A stretch of DNA of 41,941 nucleotides, from contig FWCC01000525.1 of NCBI GenBank assembly GCA_900169235.1, positions 1-41,941 of the forward strand, read 5' to 3'. The translations under genes and the position numbers were made by a program. The notes under the pieces were generated by a model, which searched no databases, was not told where the DNA came from, and saw nothing but the letters and a program-made list of their open reading frames with translations. Below, piece after piece: positions 10,503 to 21,882 of the stretch (the first letter of the stretch is position 1; every line of letters starts with the position of its first letter). The DNA is from Zarea fungicola (Eukaryota > Ascomycota > Sordariomycetes > Hypocreales > Cordycipitaceae).

Positions 10503-13082
10503 GTTGGGCGACAGAATCGGGTATCAAATGGTGGGTGTATGAAGGCAACCCGGCGGTGCTAGACGAGTCGATGTCGATAAGAAAAGTGTAGAGCTAGCCC
10601 TTTTTACTGTGCTGAGCAAATTCCGAGAGCAAAAGAATGAGGAGCAATGCCTTTTCCTTGGCAGAGTACTGTCCAAGTTTCTACCAACAGGTGGACGCAG
10701 GCGGCGTGGGCAAGCAGCGAAGGTGTATGAAATAGAATGGGGGATTAAAGAACCCAATGAGCACACGGGTCGAAACTACCGTGTACTATTGATGAGCAAT
10801 TGATGCGCTGCAGCAATCTGACGTGTGTGAAATAATAATACTGGTAATGCGACGCTGTATGGGGAAAGGGAGAGGCAGGCTGTGCGTGGGATGGTCCGGA
10901 TTGGATGACGAGGTGGGACAGGAGCAACCGGGATCCAGGCCGGCGAAGAAGGGAAAAAGCGGGCAATGAATCAAGTGGCAGTTTGGAAGTAAAGCAATTA
11001 GATGAAAATTGGTTTATGAAGAAAACAAAGTATCAGAAGGGAAAACGGAGACGAGGGAAATGGTGGCTGTACAGCGACACAGACGGGTAGATATTCCTGT
11101 TGGTGGCACAGAATGGCAAGGTGCGATGATGCCGGCCAACCGTACGTAGGTGGGTGTCAGCGAGTTTGATGACGCGCTAGTATATCACACCGCAGGTATA
11201 AACCCAGGGCACACCATCTTTTGCATATAGTAGCCAAGGTCCAAGGTGAGTGAGCGAGAGCCAGAGCCAGTCCCTACGGCAGTGGCTGTCCTTTTTGGCG
11301 TGGAGGGTGCGGCTGCGGTCCAGATGTCCCCAATCGGGATGCAGCGCCGCCGAAAGCCGATCACATCAGAGAAGACTCAGAAGAGGTCTTTGTCCAGGAA
11401 CAAATACGTGCTGCTGGAGAGCAGGACGTCTGCTTCGCCTGCCAACCGCTGGTACAAATAAAGGAAACACCTCTCCTACAACTAATATTCCATCAAACCC
11501 TCCGAAACCCTCCTCTTGCTACAATAATCATCACCCTCGTTGTCCTCATCATCGCATAATCCTTCAACTCCGATTCAGCATAGCCTCCCCACGCATCGAA
11601 GCTAGTGGGTGCCTGCATGCCCACAGCACATTCCCGTCTTACATGTCCAGCCAGTCTGAACTCCGTGTCTTGGCACCCACTTGTTGCCCATCCATCACTC
11701 GCTAACTTATAGTTAGGCTTACTGTACGGGGTGTTATGTTGATGCACTCACACGCACAGCAATTACCACACAAAGCAACCCAAACCCGCAGCCAGCACAT
11801 TGACGGCCTCCCGTTGCCCATCTGGCAGCATGCATACTCAGCCTCGTGCTTTTTTACTTGGCCATCTACCGGCGGTCTGGCATTATCAAAATATACTCCT
11901 GCCTGCTCCGGTGCAGCCGGTGAGGTCTGGCTGGACAAGACATCTGCCGAACTAGCAACGGAGTCGTGCTTATTCGCCAGTGACCACGGGTCTGACGCTA
12001 TGGAGTGCTGTCCTCTGAAACGCTACTCAAAATGTATCCGCCAGTCAGCTAGTCTCAACATCCACCCATTGTTCTGGCCGATCGTGGAGCAGAGTCAAGC
12101 TTGTTTCACCAAGTAATGCGATGGTCGAAGAGGACGACATCTTCATCAACCGCAGTCATCAGCCGAGAATTGCCCCCTTCCCCGCCCCCATCGCAGAGAA
12201 TACATGACTGTACCGGGACCATCCACGCGCCATTCTCCCAAACGACGTATACATGCACTCAGTAACGTAGCTTACCAACTACCCAGGAACTAGCTAGCCG
12301 GAATGGGAATCTTGAAACGTTGCGCAATGGAAGAAAAGGCCATCATCCATATCTGTAAGGCTGGGTGGCGCCCTAGTCAATACACGCAAGGCCCACCGCC
12401 GTTTGGTGTGAAATTGTTTACAGAAGGTTAAATCTGCTCAGAATAAAAGGCATGTTCCTCTATTTGCCAAAGTATAGAACTCGTTCAACGCTAGCTAAGG
12501 GCGATAAGAGAGCTCGCCCTCGTTCCAAATCACCCGCGTTAGCTTCTCCTCTCGCCAACACACTTTGCAAACAAACCAACATGCGGGACCTTCGACGGCT
12601 CGTTCAGCCTTTGAGAGTCTATACCGGCCACATTTTACCGCCGCAAACAATCCTTCCCGCACTGGCCGCACCGCCTAACACAAATTACATACTACATACT
12701 TAATAACTTAAAAGTGTCGGCCATGAAGGACTGTGGCCTCATCCTTGAGCTACAGTTCAGTACGAATAGATTGGCGCGAGCTAAGCCTACTTGGGAACGA
12801 GTCAGGCTGTCCTCCGTTCACGCAGCCTTGTGTTAGATAACGGCCAACCAAAACGGTCATCACCAGACCAATTAGTAAATCAAATCTTAACAATAGATTG
12901 AGTGTTTTAAGTAAATCAAGTAGGTCATTCGAGGCTTCCCCGCAAGTTTCCAGCCAGGCCTACATCTTCTATATAAAGTGAGGGGAACGGCAGCTTTCGC
13001 AACACTGAACTCCCGCTCAGCCGACTTACACCAATAATCAAACCCAGGAGTTTTGGACCAGTTTTGCTAGCTTTTCCCAGTC
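10503..13082. other. Divergent promoter region without a supportable gene
   Basis: This 2.6 kb stretch lies between two divergent starts. The open frames in it have arbitrary composition and no recognisable domain. CT-rich leader-like sequence occurs on both flanks. A TATA-like element near the right end is listed separately. Confidence 0.45.
12970..12977 (+). promoter_or_regulatory. TATA box of the flavin monooxygenase gene
   Basis: TATATAAA lies 106 bp upstream of the ATG at 13083, followed by a C/A-rich leader without an intervening ATG. Strong TATA boxes in fungi usually mark inducible genes, which suits an accessory oxidoreductase. Inferred from position only. Confidence 0.5.
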
Positions 13083-15039
13083 ATGGCAGAAGGTTTCGCT
13101 GAATACCCACCTCGCACGGCAATTCCCAATCTTGTCCTTCATGAATCTACTGTTCGTGACAGGGTCGATGCCACCAAGATTGCGGGCAAATGGCTCTCAA
13201 CCCTCCTCACGTCAATTTCGACCAAGGACGCCGCTGCTCTAGAAAATCTCTTTTTTGCAGAGGCATGGTGGCGCGACCTCGTCGCCCTGTCATGGACCAT
13301 TACATCCAAAAATGGTCCTCCCCTCATTGCCAAGCTGTTGCTAGAGTCCAAGGCTACTATTGAGCAAGTCTCCCTTGTGAGCACACCCCCTCTGGCACCA
13401 CAGCTCATGGATATGGGTCCCATGACAATCATCCAATTTGGTTTCTCATTTCGCACTCAACATGCCTCTGGCCGCGGTGTTGTCCGTCTGGGCAATGACG
13501 GCCCGGAGAGCTGGAAGGCATGGACTGCTTCTTCGCAGCTCGAGGACCTACTCAACCAGCCTGCCTTCAATGCCCCGGTCACCACAAATGGCAGCAACGG
13601 CCATGTTGATGAAGACGAGCATCTTCAAGTCGTGATTGCTGGTGCAGGTATTTCTACTCTATTCATTCCACAATACATTAGATTCGTTACTAAGCACTCC
13701 TCCAGGTCAGTCAGGCGTCATGCTCGGTGCCTGGCTCAAGGAGCTTGGCATCAAGTACCTCATCCTCGACAAGCAGCCGCGTGCCGGTGAGGCCTGGCGT
13801 GCCCGCTACGCCTCGGTCAAATCACACACACCCATCTACACCGACCACTTTCCGTTCCTCCAATTTCCCTCCAACTGGCCCAGATGGCTCGAGCGTGACG
13901 CTGTTGCTGACTGGATCGAGCACTACAGCGCCATCATGGGCCTTAACGTAGTCCCCAACGCGGCCGTGTCCAGCGTCAAACGGGATATAGGCACCGGCAC
14001 GTACTCTGTAAACGCTACCATCAATGGCACGCATCAAAAGACGTACAAAACGACGCACTTTGTACTCGCAACGGGCGTATTTCCCCCAATCCCCTCTGTA
14101 CCTGAGTTCCCTGGCCGCGACCTGTTTCACGGCCAAGTCTACCACACGGTCCATCACAAAACAGCAGGGCAAATTAAAAATCTGGCTAGTAAACGGATCG
14201 TCCTTATAGGAGCAGGGACGAGTGCGCATGACATTGCCCAGGATTTCGTTCTCCACGGCGCACAGAGTGTAACCATGATTCAGCGCGGCCGCCTCTTTGC
14301 CGCGTCCACAGATTCGATCGAGAAGTTTGCCTTTGCGCTCTGGAACACGCCCGGCATCAGCCTCGAAGAGGCGGACTTGCTGGGCAGTTCGATGCCTCTG
14401 GCCCTTGCCCTGACACTCAGTTCCGCCGCCACACCAGCAATGGTGAGCAACGATGCGGCCATGCTCGACGGCTTGGAGAAGGCTGGTGTCACCCTTGCAC
14501 GTGGTGAAGACGGCATTAGCCTTCTCGATCATCAGGCTATCAAGGTCGGTCATTTCTACATTGATCAGGGTGCGGCAGACATGATTATACAGGGCCGAAT
14601 CAAGGTACAGCGCTGCAAGGATGGCGTGCGTGCATTTAACGAAACCGGTGTTGAGCTTGCCGACGGGACGAAGGTTGATGCAGATGTCGTGGTTATCGCG
14701 ACGGGATATAAAACGATGCAAGCAACGGTAGAGGAGCTTCTCGGAGAGGAGATTGCGCGCAAAGCAAACCCGTGGGCAGATTTGAATGCTGAATCAGAGC
14801 GACCTGGTGTAAGTCGAGTCAATCCTATCAGAGGGATACGCCATTAGACGTATACATGCAGTAACTAACTGGTTTCTTCTTCTTTTGTCATTTTATAGCT
14901 TTGCTGTCCGACAGGCGTCCCGGGTCTGTGGTACATGGCAGGAAGTTTCATGATCTGCCGACAACTCTCCAAGCTTCTCGCAATGCAAATAGCCGCCGTG
15001 GAGGGCGGCATAAATCCAACCCATTTTGCGCCTAACTAA
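13083..15039 (+). CDS. FAD/NADPH flavin monooxygenase with N-terminal extension
   Basis: This is a class B flavin-dependent monooxygenase that would use NADPH and O2 to oxygenate a small molecule; the substrate cannot be read from sequence. Exons are 13083-13647, 13706-14808 and 14899-15039, giving 602 residues. The FAD-binding site GAGQSG (187-192) follows the strand VVIA, the NADPH-binding GAGTSAHD begins at 357, and ATGY (520-523) is the family's late motif. The FMO/BVMO fingerprint region reads FHGQVYHTVHH (329-339), with His where FMOs have Tyr/Phe and BVMOs have Trp. Residues 1-180 precede the flavin fold and resemble the NTF2/SnoaL-like domain commonly fused to this fungal subfamily; that domain call is inference. 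The PRAGEAWRARY segment after the first Rossmann unit is typical of the subfamily. Both introns are GT-AG and keep frame. The gene converges on EFR3. Confidence 0.88.
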
Positions 15040-15585
15040 CGAGCAAGCAAATCGTCCAGCGACAACATTCACACAACGATGGCCATTAAATGTTGAGAAA
15101 GATATGTAGGAATATCTATACTGTATACTAATAAACAATTTGAACAAGAAAAAACGGCGCAATGTCGCTAAACAGAACCTTGGCCATGCCTCTGTGTTGA
15201 ACAACAGCTCTCTTCCGTATGCAGCGTGGATAAAAATAAAAAATAAAAGCAACAGACCCAAGAAGCTTGCTCTAAATACATGTAAACTATAGACCCCCCT
15301 CGAACTTATAAAACTGGTTGGCCGTGGCCGCTTTTTTCATCTCATGCAAATTTTGGACGCTCCTTCGTTCAAACCCTTTGTTTTCAATCTCCCCGCAAAA
15401 AAAAAAGAGGAAAAAGTGGACAGACGATGAAGTAAAATAAAAACAAAAGGTGCTGTCTTCAGAATGGTGCGGGGAAAAGAAACTGAAATAAAACCACAAT
15501 CCATTATAAACCAACCCCCACCCCAGATTGCATTACAACAAGATACACAAGCAACGCCACCTCCGACATGCCACAGCGGAACAGC
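15040..15585. other. Convergent 3' intergenic region
   Basis: This AT-rich stretch of about 550 bp lies between two convergent stop codons and contains several AATAAA-like sequences on both strands. It probably holds both 3' UTRs. No other feature is seen. Confidence 0.5.
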
Positions 15586-18500
15586 TTAGTATGGCGGACG
15601 AGTAATATTTCCCAACCTTCCCTCGTCAGATGTGCTGTCAATACCCAGGAGCAGATCCTGCAGGTCCATCGGACCACGAGACGTCGCCCCTGCCGCCATA
15701 CCGCTCCCGTTCCGCGCTCTGCCATTGATGCCATTAGCGTCCCTCTCAACGCGTCCGCTAGCACTGCGTTTCATCGACCTGAGGGACGCATCATGTGCAA
15801 GCAGGCCACCACCGCCGCCGGCGCCATGCCTGCTCGAGTACGATGCCATATTAGGCAGCGGCGGCACAGGCGGCACGTCGTCAAAGTAGTCCCCATACGT
15901 GTCCTCGCCGCTGCCACGCTCCGTGTGCGAGGTGGATGGCGGAGCGGCCAGAGAGGCGGCTCCACGCGAGGACACTGATCCGGTGCGCTTAAACAGGTCC
16001 TGTCCCGCTGTCACTGCTGCTGCTGCTGCCACTCCGTTGCCACCGCCTTCCTGCTGGCTTGTCGCCGGGTTAAAGCTAGCCTCGGACATTGTGTAGTCAT
16101 AGCTGAGCATACTTTCATCGCTGTCGTCTTCATCTTGGCTTGCGCCGGGGATGCCCGCTGCGCGGGGTGAGATTGTGCCCGAGAGCATCATCTTGAGCTG
16201 GTCGACAGAGGCGATACCGCCGGCAGCTTTGTGGCCGGGGTTGTTACTTGGGACAGGCGAGGGCGCGTTGGCACTCCTGATGCTCGACTTGCGCAACTTG
16301 GAGTAAGAGCCGAATCGATCGATTGTCTGCGGCTGGGCCGTGTGCGGCCGCAAGTTATGCAGGCTGCCGTACGGCGAGACGGGTAATCCACCACCGCCGC
16401 CACCATTATGCGCGTGGCCGTTTCCGTTCAGGGTGGCGCCAGCAGCGGTGTTAATGGTCAGGCGGTTCCCTCGGGTGGCCGTCGTGCCTGTCCTGGAGCC
16501 GGCAATGGACTCGGCTTTGCGCAGGGCGGCAATGGCGGCAAGAGTGCCATCGCGCGACCAGTCTGCGAAGAGCTGCTGACGGTAGTTGCTCGGCAGCTCA
16601 GAGTCGCGTTCCGTCTCGGTAATGGACTGCATGCTGGAGCCGAATGGTGGCGGCTGCGAGGACTGGCGGCTGCTGGGTGCCGCCGCGGGGCTCGACGGCG
16701 GCGATTGCACGCTATCCTGATACGCCGAGGCAATGCTCTCCACGAGCGAGTGTCTATCGTCAAACGGCAGAAGCTCGCCGGTTTCGACGGCCTTCATGTC
16801 CCAGTTGGGGTCCTGCCCAGCTCGGCCCAACATGCCAATCTGGCCAAGCGGTTGTGGCGGGACGGTGATACCCTCCACCCAGAATTGGGTCTGACGGCGA
16901 CGATTAATCTCTTTATGAATGGCGCGGCCCACACTTGAGTTTTCAAGCTGGAACTTGTCTGTAAGACTCCAAAAGTAGCCGTGGCAGAGCGATGCGATGC
17001 GCACCTTTTGGATGGGCAATTCGACTTCTTGGATTTCCTCTTGAAGGCGAAAGATCATAGGCAGGCCGTGGCGGACGGCATTGATGCCCAGCTTCACCAC
17101 AAGCTTGGATAACAGAGCGTGGAGTAGGCACATGTCGCTGTCAAAGTCGACGAGCTGAAGGGCAGAGTCATACACGGCGAGGTGTAGCAGCGGCAAGAAC
17201 TGAGAAATGTGATGGTTCTTGGGCTGCTTTTCGCGGTGCGAGGCGTTGGACACGACGCGGCGCGGAGGCATTTGGGTATCCGTGTTGTATTTCGACGGCG
17301 ACACTTGGTTCTCAAAGCTATCGTCTGCGTTGCAGTCCTGCGACACAGTCTCTCTGTCAAGCCATGTAAGGAGGGCATCGACATATGCCTTGCGCACGCT
17401 GCCGTTGGGATCCTGCAGCAGCCACTGGGTTTCTTCCCAGACCTGGATGGGCACGCGGTTTCGCGACAGGTTCAGATTGCCGCTCACCATTCTTTTTGGG
17501 TTCGCGACAAGTAAAATAGACTTTATAGAGCGCAAGGCTGACGCACGGCCAGATGTGTAGGAAAATAACTGTTCGTTTTGGGAGTTCTGAGTGGCTTCCG
17601 CAGATACGGGCTCTGAGGTGACGCCAGGCGCATCACCATTACCGAAGGCTGTGGTTTTCTCAACTGGCAATAGCGAAGTCGTGCTACCTGGGCGAGTGGG
17701 CTTCAGACGGACCAGAATAGCAGTAATCATATCCCAGACTTGGTCTGCGTAGTAGACATGGGTGGCTAAATCTCCGACACACGACTCTAAACGGTAGAGC
17801 AGGCTGGTGCGCAGGTTGCTGTCATCCTGTGCGCTATCAAGCTGCTCATCGCTGCCGGAACCGGAACGGCCGCTACCGCTGCGGAGGCTGAACAGCTTTC
17901 GCATCTGGCGGATGATGCCATGTAGAACATCCATAACACTAAGGCCAATCAGATTGAGGTCTGAGCGGAGCATAGAGCCGATAACGGCAGTATATACGAT
18001 GTGTTGCTCAAGTGTATCTTCTTTGAGTGGCGCGCGAATCATTGCGTCGAGGGCGACGACAAGAATGATGTAGCGATCCTGGACAGGCGCCCATCGAGAA
18101 ATGATGTTGAAGATTTGAATGGCAGGGCCTGAGTCGGTACCGTGCGACGGCTCACGCAGAATGACCCTGTCGCCGGCAGCAGCGCGCTGGGTAATGAAGC
18201 GCAGCAGCGCGTTGGTGGCTGAATGAATTTGGGACCGGTTCGGGGCGACAAAGATACTCTTCAGGCACTGCAGGGCAAGAACACCAGTCTCCTCCTCAGC
18301 CATGTTGTCCACGTCGGCGGATGTGCCGGTTATTGCGAGCGGGTTTGTGTCGCCGGCTTCTTCGTTTGTTCGGACTGTGGCGATGCTGGTTCGCCGGCGA
18401 CCCGTCCTCTCTGCGCCGTGCTTCTCCTCCGTCTGCAGGCGATCGTAGACAACGTCGAGGAAATTTTCATTGTCAGTCCAGAGATTCTCAAGAATGACGG

Positions 18501-19238
18501 GGACAATGACGTCAATCTGGCGACCCGAGAGCGAGGAAAGGGCGTCAGCGGCTGACACGCACTTGATAGCGTTGAGGCCAGCATTGCGCCAGCGAATCTG
18601 GACGGGGCGGCTGACGGCGGCTTTTCCTGCCCGGTGGCTCTTGGAGGCGAGCTGGGCATAAGCGCGCACAACGGCCTCGTACTGGTTGAGATAGTCCTTG
18701 TCGCCAAAGAGAGAGCTGGGGTCGTGGTTTTCGCAAAAGGCTTCAAAGGTGGGGATGGAGGATTCAATCATGGTGATGTCATCGGAGCGGAGGATGAGGT
18801 CGAGGATCTTGAGGACGGTAGAGGCAATGAGGGCGGCTTCTTTCGGAGACTTTTCGACGAGGGCAGCGAGGATGCCGAGAGTGACTTGAACATTGCTGGG
18901 CAAGGTTAGCTAGGTGCAGGTCGAATAGCTCGTCGGATCTGGCGGATGTAGATTGTCGCAAACGCAAGCAAGACAATTGGGAAGGAAATGGACTAGGCAA
19001 TTGGAAAGACGGCAAAAACATACCCAATTCGCATGCGCCAGACATCGCTGGCCGTCTTCTTTTCGAGGAAGGCGCCAATTTTCTGAATCTTGGAGCGGCG
19101 GCTGCTGGCGTAGAAGAGCAAGTAGCTGAGCTCGCTGCTGTTGGGCTTGACATCGACGGCGCCCTTTGTGGTGCGCGGGTAGCACTTGAGAACAAGAACC
19201 TGATGCTTGGGGCGCACCCTTTGCTCGATGGCATTCAT
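15586..19238 (-). CDS. EFR3: Efr3, plasma-membrane scaffold of the PI4-kinase complex
   Basis: In yeast and animals Efr3 anchors the phosphatidylinositol 4-kinase Stt4/PI4KA, through Ypp1/TTC7, at the plasma membrane. Two exons, 19238-19024 and 18895-15586, give 1174 residues. The N-terminus (MNAIEQRVRPKHQVLVLKCY and on) is the basic, conserved membrane-facing start of the family. The stretch ELSYLLFYASSRRSKIQKIG and the following LEKKTASDVWR region continue it. The intron (128 nt, GT-AG) falls within MRIG|NVQVTLGILAAL, a junction that keeps the family reading. Helical ARM/HEAT-like sequence fills roughly the first two thirds. The last third is disordered, rich in Ser, Gly and Pro, with an acidic DEDDSDESMLSYDY patch and the C-terminus GNITRPPY. 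It converges with the flavin monooxygenase. The 5' leader contains a long C tract on the coding strand that includes two N bases. Identification is firm. Confidence 0.93.
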
Positions 19239-19265
19239 TGTATCGTGTCGGATTTGCGTCGCACC

Positions 19266-19305
19266 GGGGGGGGGGGGGGGGGNNGGGGGGGGGGGGGGGG
19301 GGGGG
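19266..19305. repeat. G homopolymer with two N bases
   Basis: Eighteen-odd G, then NN at 19283-19284, then twenty-one G: 38 G in total plus the two unknown bases. On the EFR3 coding strand it is a C tract 28-67 bp upstream of the ATG. The N bases suggest an assembly join across an unresolved homopolymer, so the real length is unknown. On the plus strand such a tract could form a G-quadruplex. Confidence 0.95.
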
Positions 19306-20116
19306 AACCGCGGGCGACTCGTCAGGCTCTGCGAAAGTTGGACAGTCGACGAAGGCTGCGGCGGCGGCAGGGCGGTACGACGTTTAAAGCAATAAGAGCA
19401 ATATTTCAGGGTATTGAAAAGAGTAGCAAGAAGCTGACCCCCCCTGATCGGGGAGTAGAAATGAAAGGTTTTGCCGATGAGGCTGTTGGTGCGAACTGCG
19501 TTTGCTTCAAGGAGGTGAGCCAGACAGGGAGATGAGATTAGCAGAAAAAGCTGGGCCTCGCCGCGAGTGGATTCCTCAATCTAGGTGACGATGGCAGGAG
19601 CGTGGGGAAGCCAAAGACAAAGGAGAAGAAGAAAAGGATGGAGATGAATGGTTAGGATGTAATACAGCGAGCAGGGACTCTTTGTTGCGACGCGGGGGGG
19701 GAGGACGAAATAGATGATGGTGTTTATTAGCTTCACAAACGCTAATGGGCGTGTCAGGAGAAGAGCTAGGCTAGGATTTATTAGGCTGGGGAAGACTTGA
19801 CGAGGGTACACGCGGTTGGGTATCTTTTTTTGTGAGCTAATGTCTCTAATCCGGAAGGTTTGCTTGCTGGCCTCTTCTTCTACAGGGGGGGGAAACTACC
19901 TGGAAGTGCCTGATTGGATGGGTGCAGAGATGTACTTATTTGTACCTGTTCCTACAGAAGCGCCACTCCCAGCGCACCCGACAACAGGCAAAGCATGTGG
20001 CCATGTGGACAGACAGAGGGACGATAGAGGTGTACGGGCAAAGCGTATTAGTTTTATGACCAAATTGACATTATGTACCACGGTTGGGGTTTCTTTATGC
20101 TTTTCTGGGGGTGGGG

Positions 20117-20145
20117 TTTTTTTTTTCTTTTTCTTTTTCTTTTTT
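20117..20145. repeat. T-rich microsatellite with interspersed C
   Basis: A run of T broken by single C at roughly six-base intervals, matching imperfect (cttttt) repeats. Simple sequence; no function is implied. Confidence 0.85.
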
Positions 20146-21882
20146 GTCGTCCAACCGACCAAACTTCCTAGGTACCTCACAATCGGGGCATCTCGTTGTG
20201 CCGGGTCTCCTCCCTCTGTGCATATCTTGAGGGGAAAGCAAGATGCAGCCGAGGCCTGGATAATTTTAGTCTACAACGATTGAGCCTTTTTTTTCTTTGC
20301 CTTGATCAATGTGCTAAGCCCTGCTGGTACAGGTTGCGGTGCCTCTAAAGCCCAAAACGTCAAAACGGCTGCCATGCTCTCCCATAGCGGCCTGGGGTCA
20401 CCAATACAACTCGCTACAAGGCTTGATCGGGCACACCCTGACACCGGGCTGCCAGTGGGTTGGGTGTCACCATTCCGCGGATAAACCGGGCAAAATATGG
20501 CCCTCTACAGCGCCCGTCAGCGGCTGTCTTCAGTGGACAAGTAATTTCGTTGGCGCCTCGATGTTTCAAATGGAGATATTGCCAATTAAAAAGGACCAAT
20601 GTACTTACGCTGGGCACGTAGAATACGCGTCGCGCGACATGGACAAAGACATTATAATAATATGGCCTAAAAAAAAAAAAAGTCTCACCACATATCCATC
20701 TTCCCCCGCATCCTCATCCTCCCGACAAATGCATACCTGTACCAATACCGTACCTGTTCCTTCACTCTCTCCCCGCAATGCGCATGCCAAAATCCAGCCT
20801 TGTCACGGATCCTTTGCCTCGGCGCCCTCGCTGCTGGTGAGGGGCTTCGCCCAGCCTCATGTCCATTGCAAACCGCTTCTTCATCTTCCCTACATGGCTT
20901 GCTTTAGCGCCAATCCTTTTGGCTGTTTCTCGGGACCATTTTGCCTCGCTTTTTCCAGCCTCCCCTCCCCGCCAACGCTTGAATGTACTCTTGACCGATA
21001 CGCCATTCTCCCCGGCCCATTCAGCAAGGCTTCTTACATACGTTAGTACCTGGTTTTAGTTACCCTGTACGACAATACGACCCAAGTCATACTTTATCTG
21101 CATCTACACATAGTCCCGTAGAGTACCGACTGGCAAGGCGATGGACAGGAATAAAATCACCCGCTCCATTCACGTGAGCTCAACCACACAACTGCAAGTA
21201 CCTTGTTTGTAGCTGCTTTTTCTGAGGCTCTTGGAGAGGGCTCACGGAACGCTCGCTACAAAGACTGTCCATCATGACTGGCGCACATGATCGGCATCAC
21301 TGACATCACTGGTTGGCTCACAACCATCTGCGCAACTTATTTTTCTGTTGGGGCATTTCACACAGACACAGACACACACCACTTTTTTTTGGGCCACTGC
21401 CTCCAGGAATGCGTGGCACTCCAAAAACTGTATTGATTAAGCACCCCCTACACACCGTCCTGCCACCGACAACTGCATTGCCAGCTACGTGTCCCAGAAT
21501 CCTACTGGTGGCTTGCATAGAGGAAGCCACCCCAGGCTCTCCCGCTTCAAACCCAGTTTTGTATGAACTTGATAAGGGCAAAAGCCTGCATTAAACGTGC
21601 GTGTACACACAGGGCAATCGTACACGAAAGCCAGCCATCATAAATCTAAATCGAACTCACAAATGCACACCCGCCGAAAAATCATCACAATAGAGACCTG
21701 CAGCGTGGCTTCGCGACTCACAACTCACACACGTAAAATAAAAAGGTGGCAATAATATGGCAGTAAAATTGTAAAAAAAAAGCACATCGGCTTCATCGGC
21801 ATTGTATATATCATGACTCTAACAACCGTCACACTATTACCCGCAACGCCATTCTTCTTCTTCGTCCCCTTCTTTTGGGGTT

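Larger units (their letters stand above)
19239..21882. other. EFR3 upstream region and SEC21 3' flank
   Basis: Holds the EFR3 promoter and leader, the G/N tract, a T/C microsatellite and the 3' UTR of SEC21. A 235-codon open frame at 20339-21046 (plus) lacks any recognisable domain, runs through an A tract that gives a lysine run, and looks like chance. A TCACGTGA palindrome is at 21170-21177. Confidence 0.45.

Noticed and set aside
13822..14721. 299-codon frame on the minus strand
   Set aside because: It is antisense to the flavin monooxygenase, whose motifs and splice sites are clear.
20339..21046. 235-codon open frame on the plus strand between EFR3 and SEC21
   Set aside because: No recognisable domain, erratic composition, and a lysine run that comes from an A homopolymer. 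It looks like chance within a promoter or UTR region.
20760..21050. Minus-strand basic frame (LAEWAGENGVSVKSTFKRW and on)
   Set aside because: It has no good start codon or homology I recognise, and its basic, Gly-rich content follows from pyrimidine-rich plus-strand sequence.
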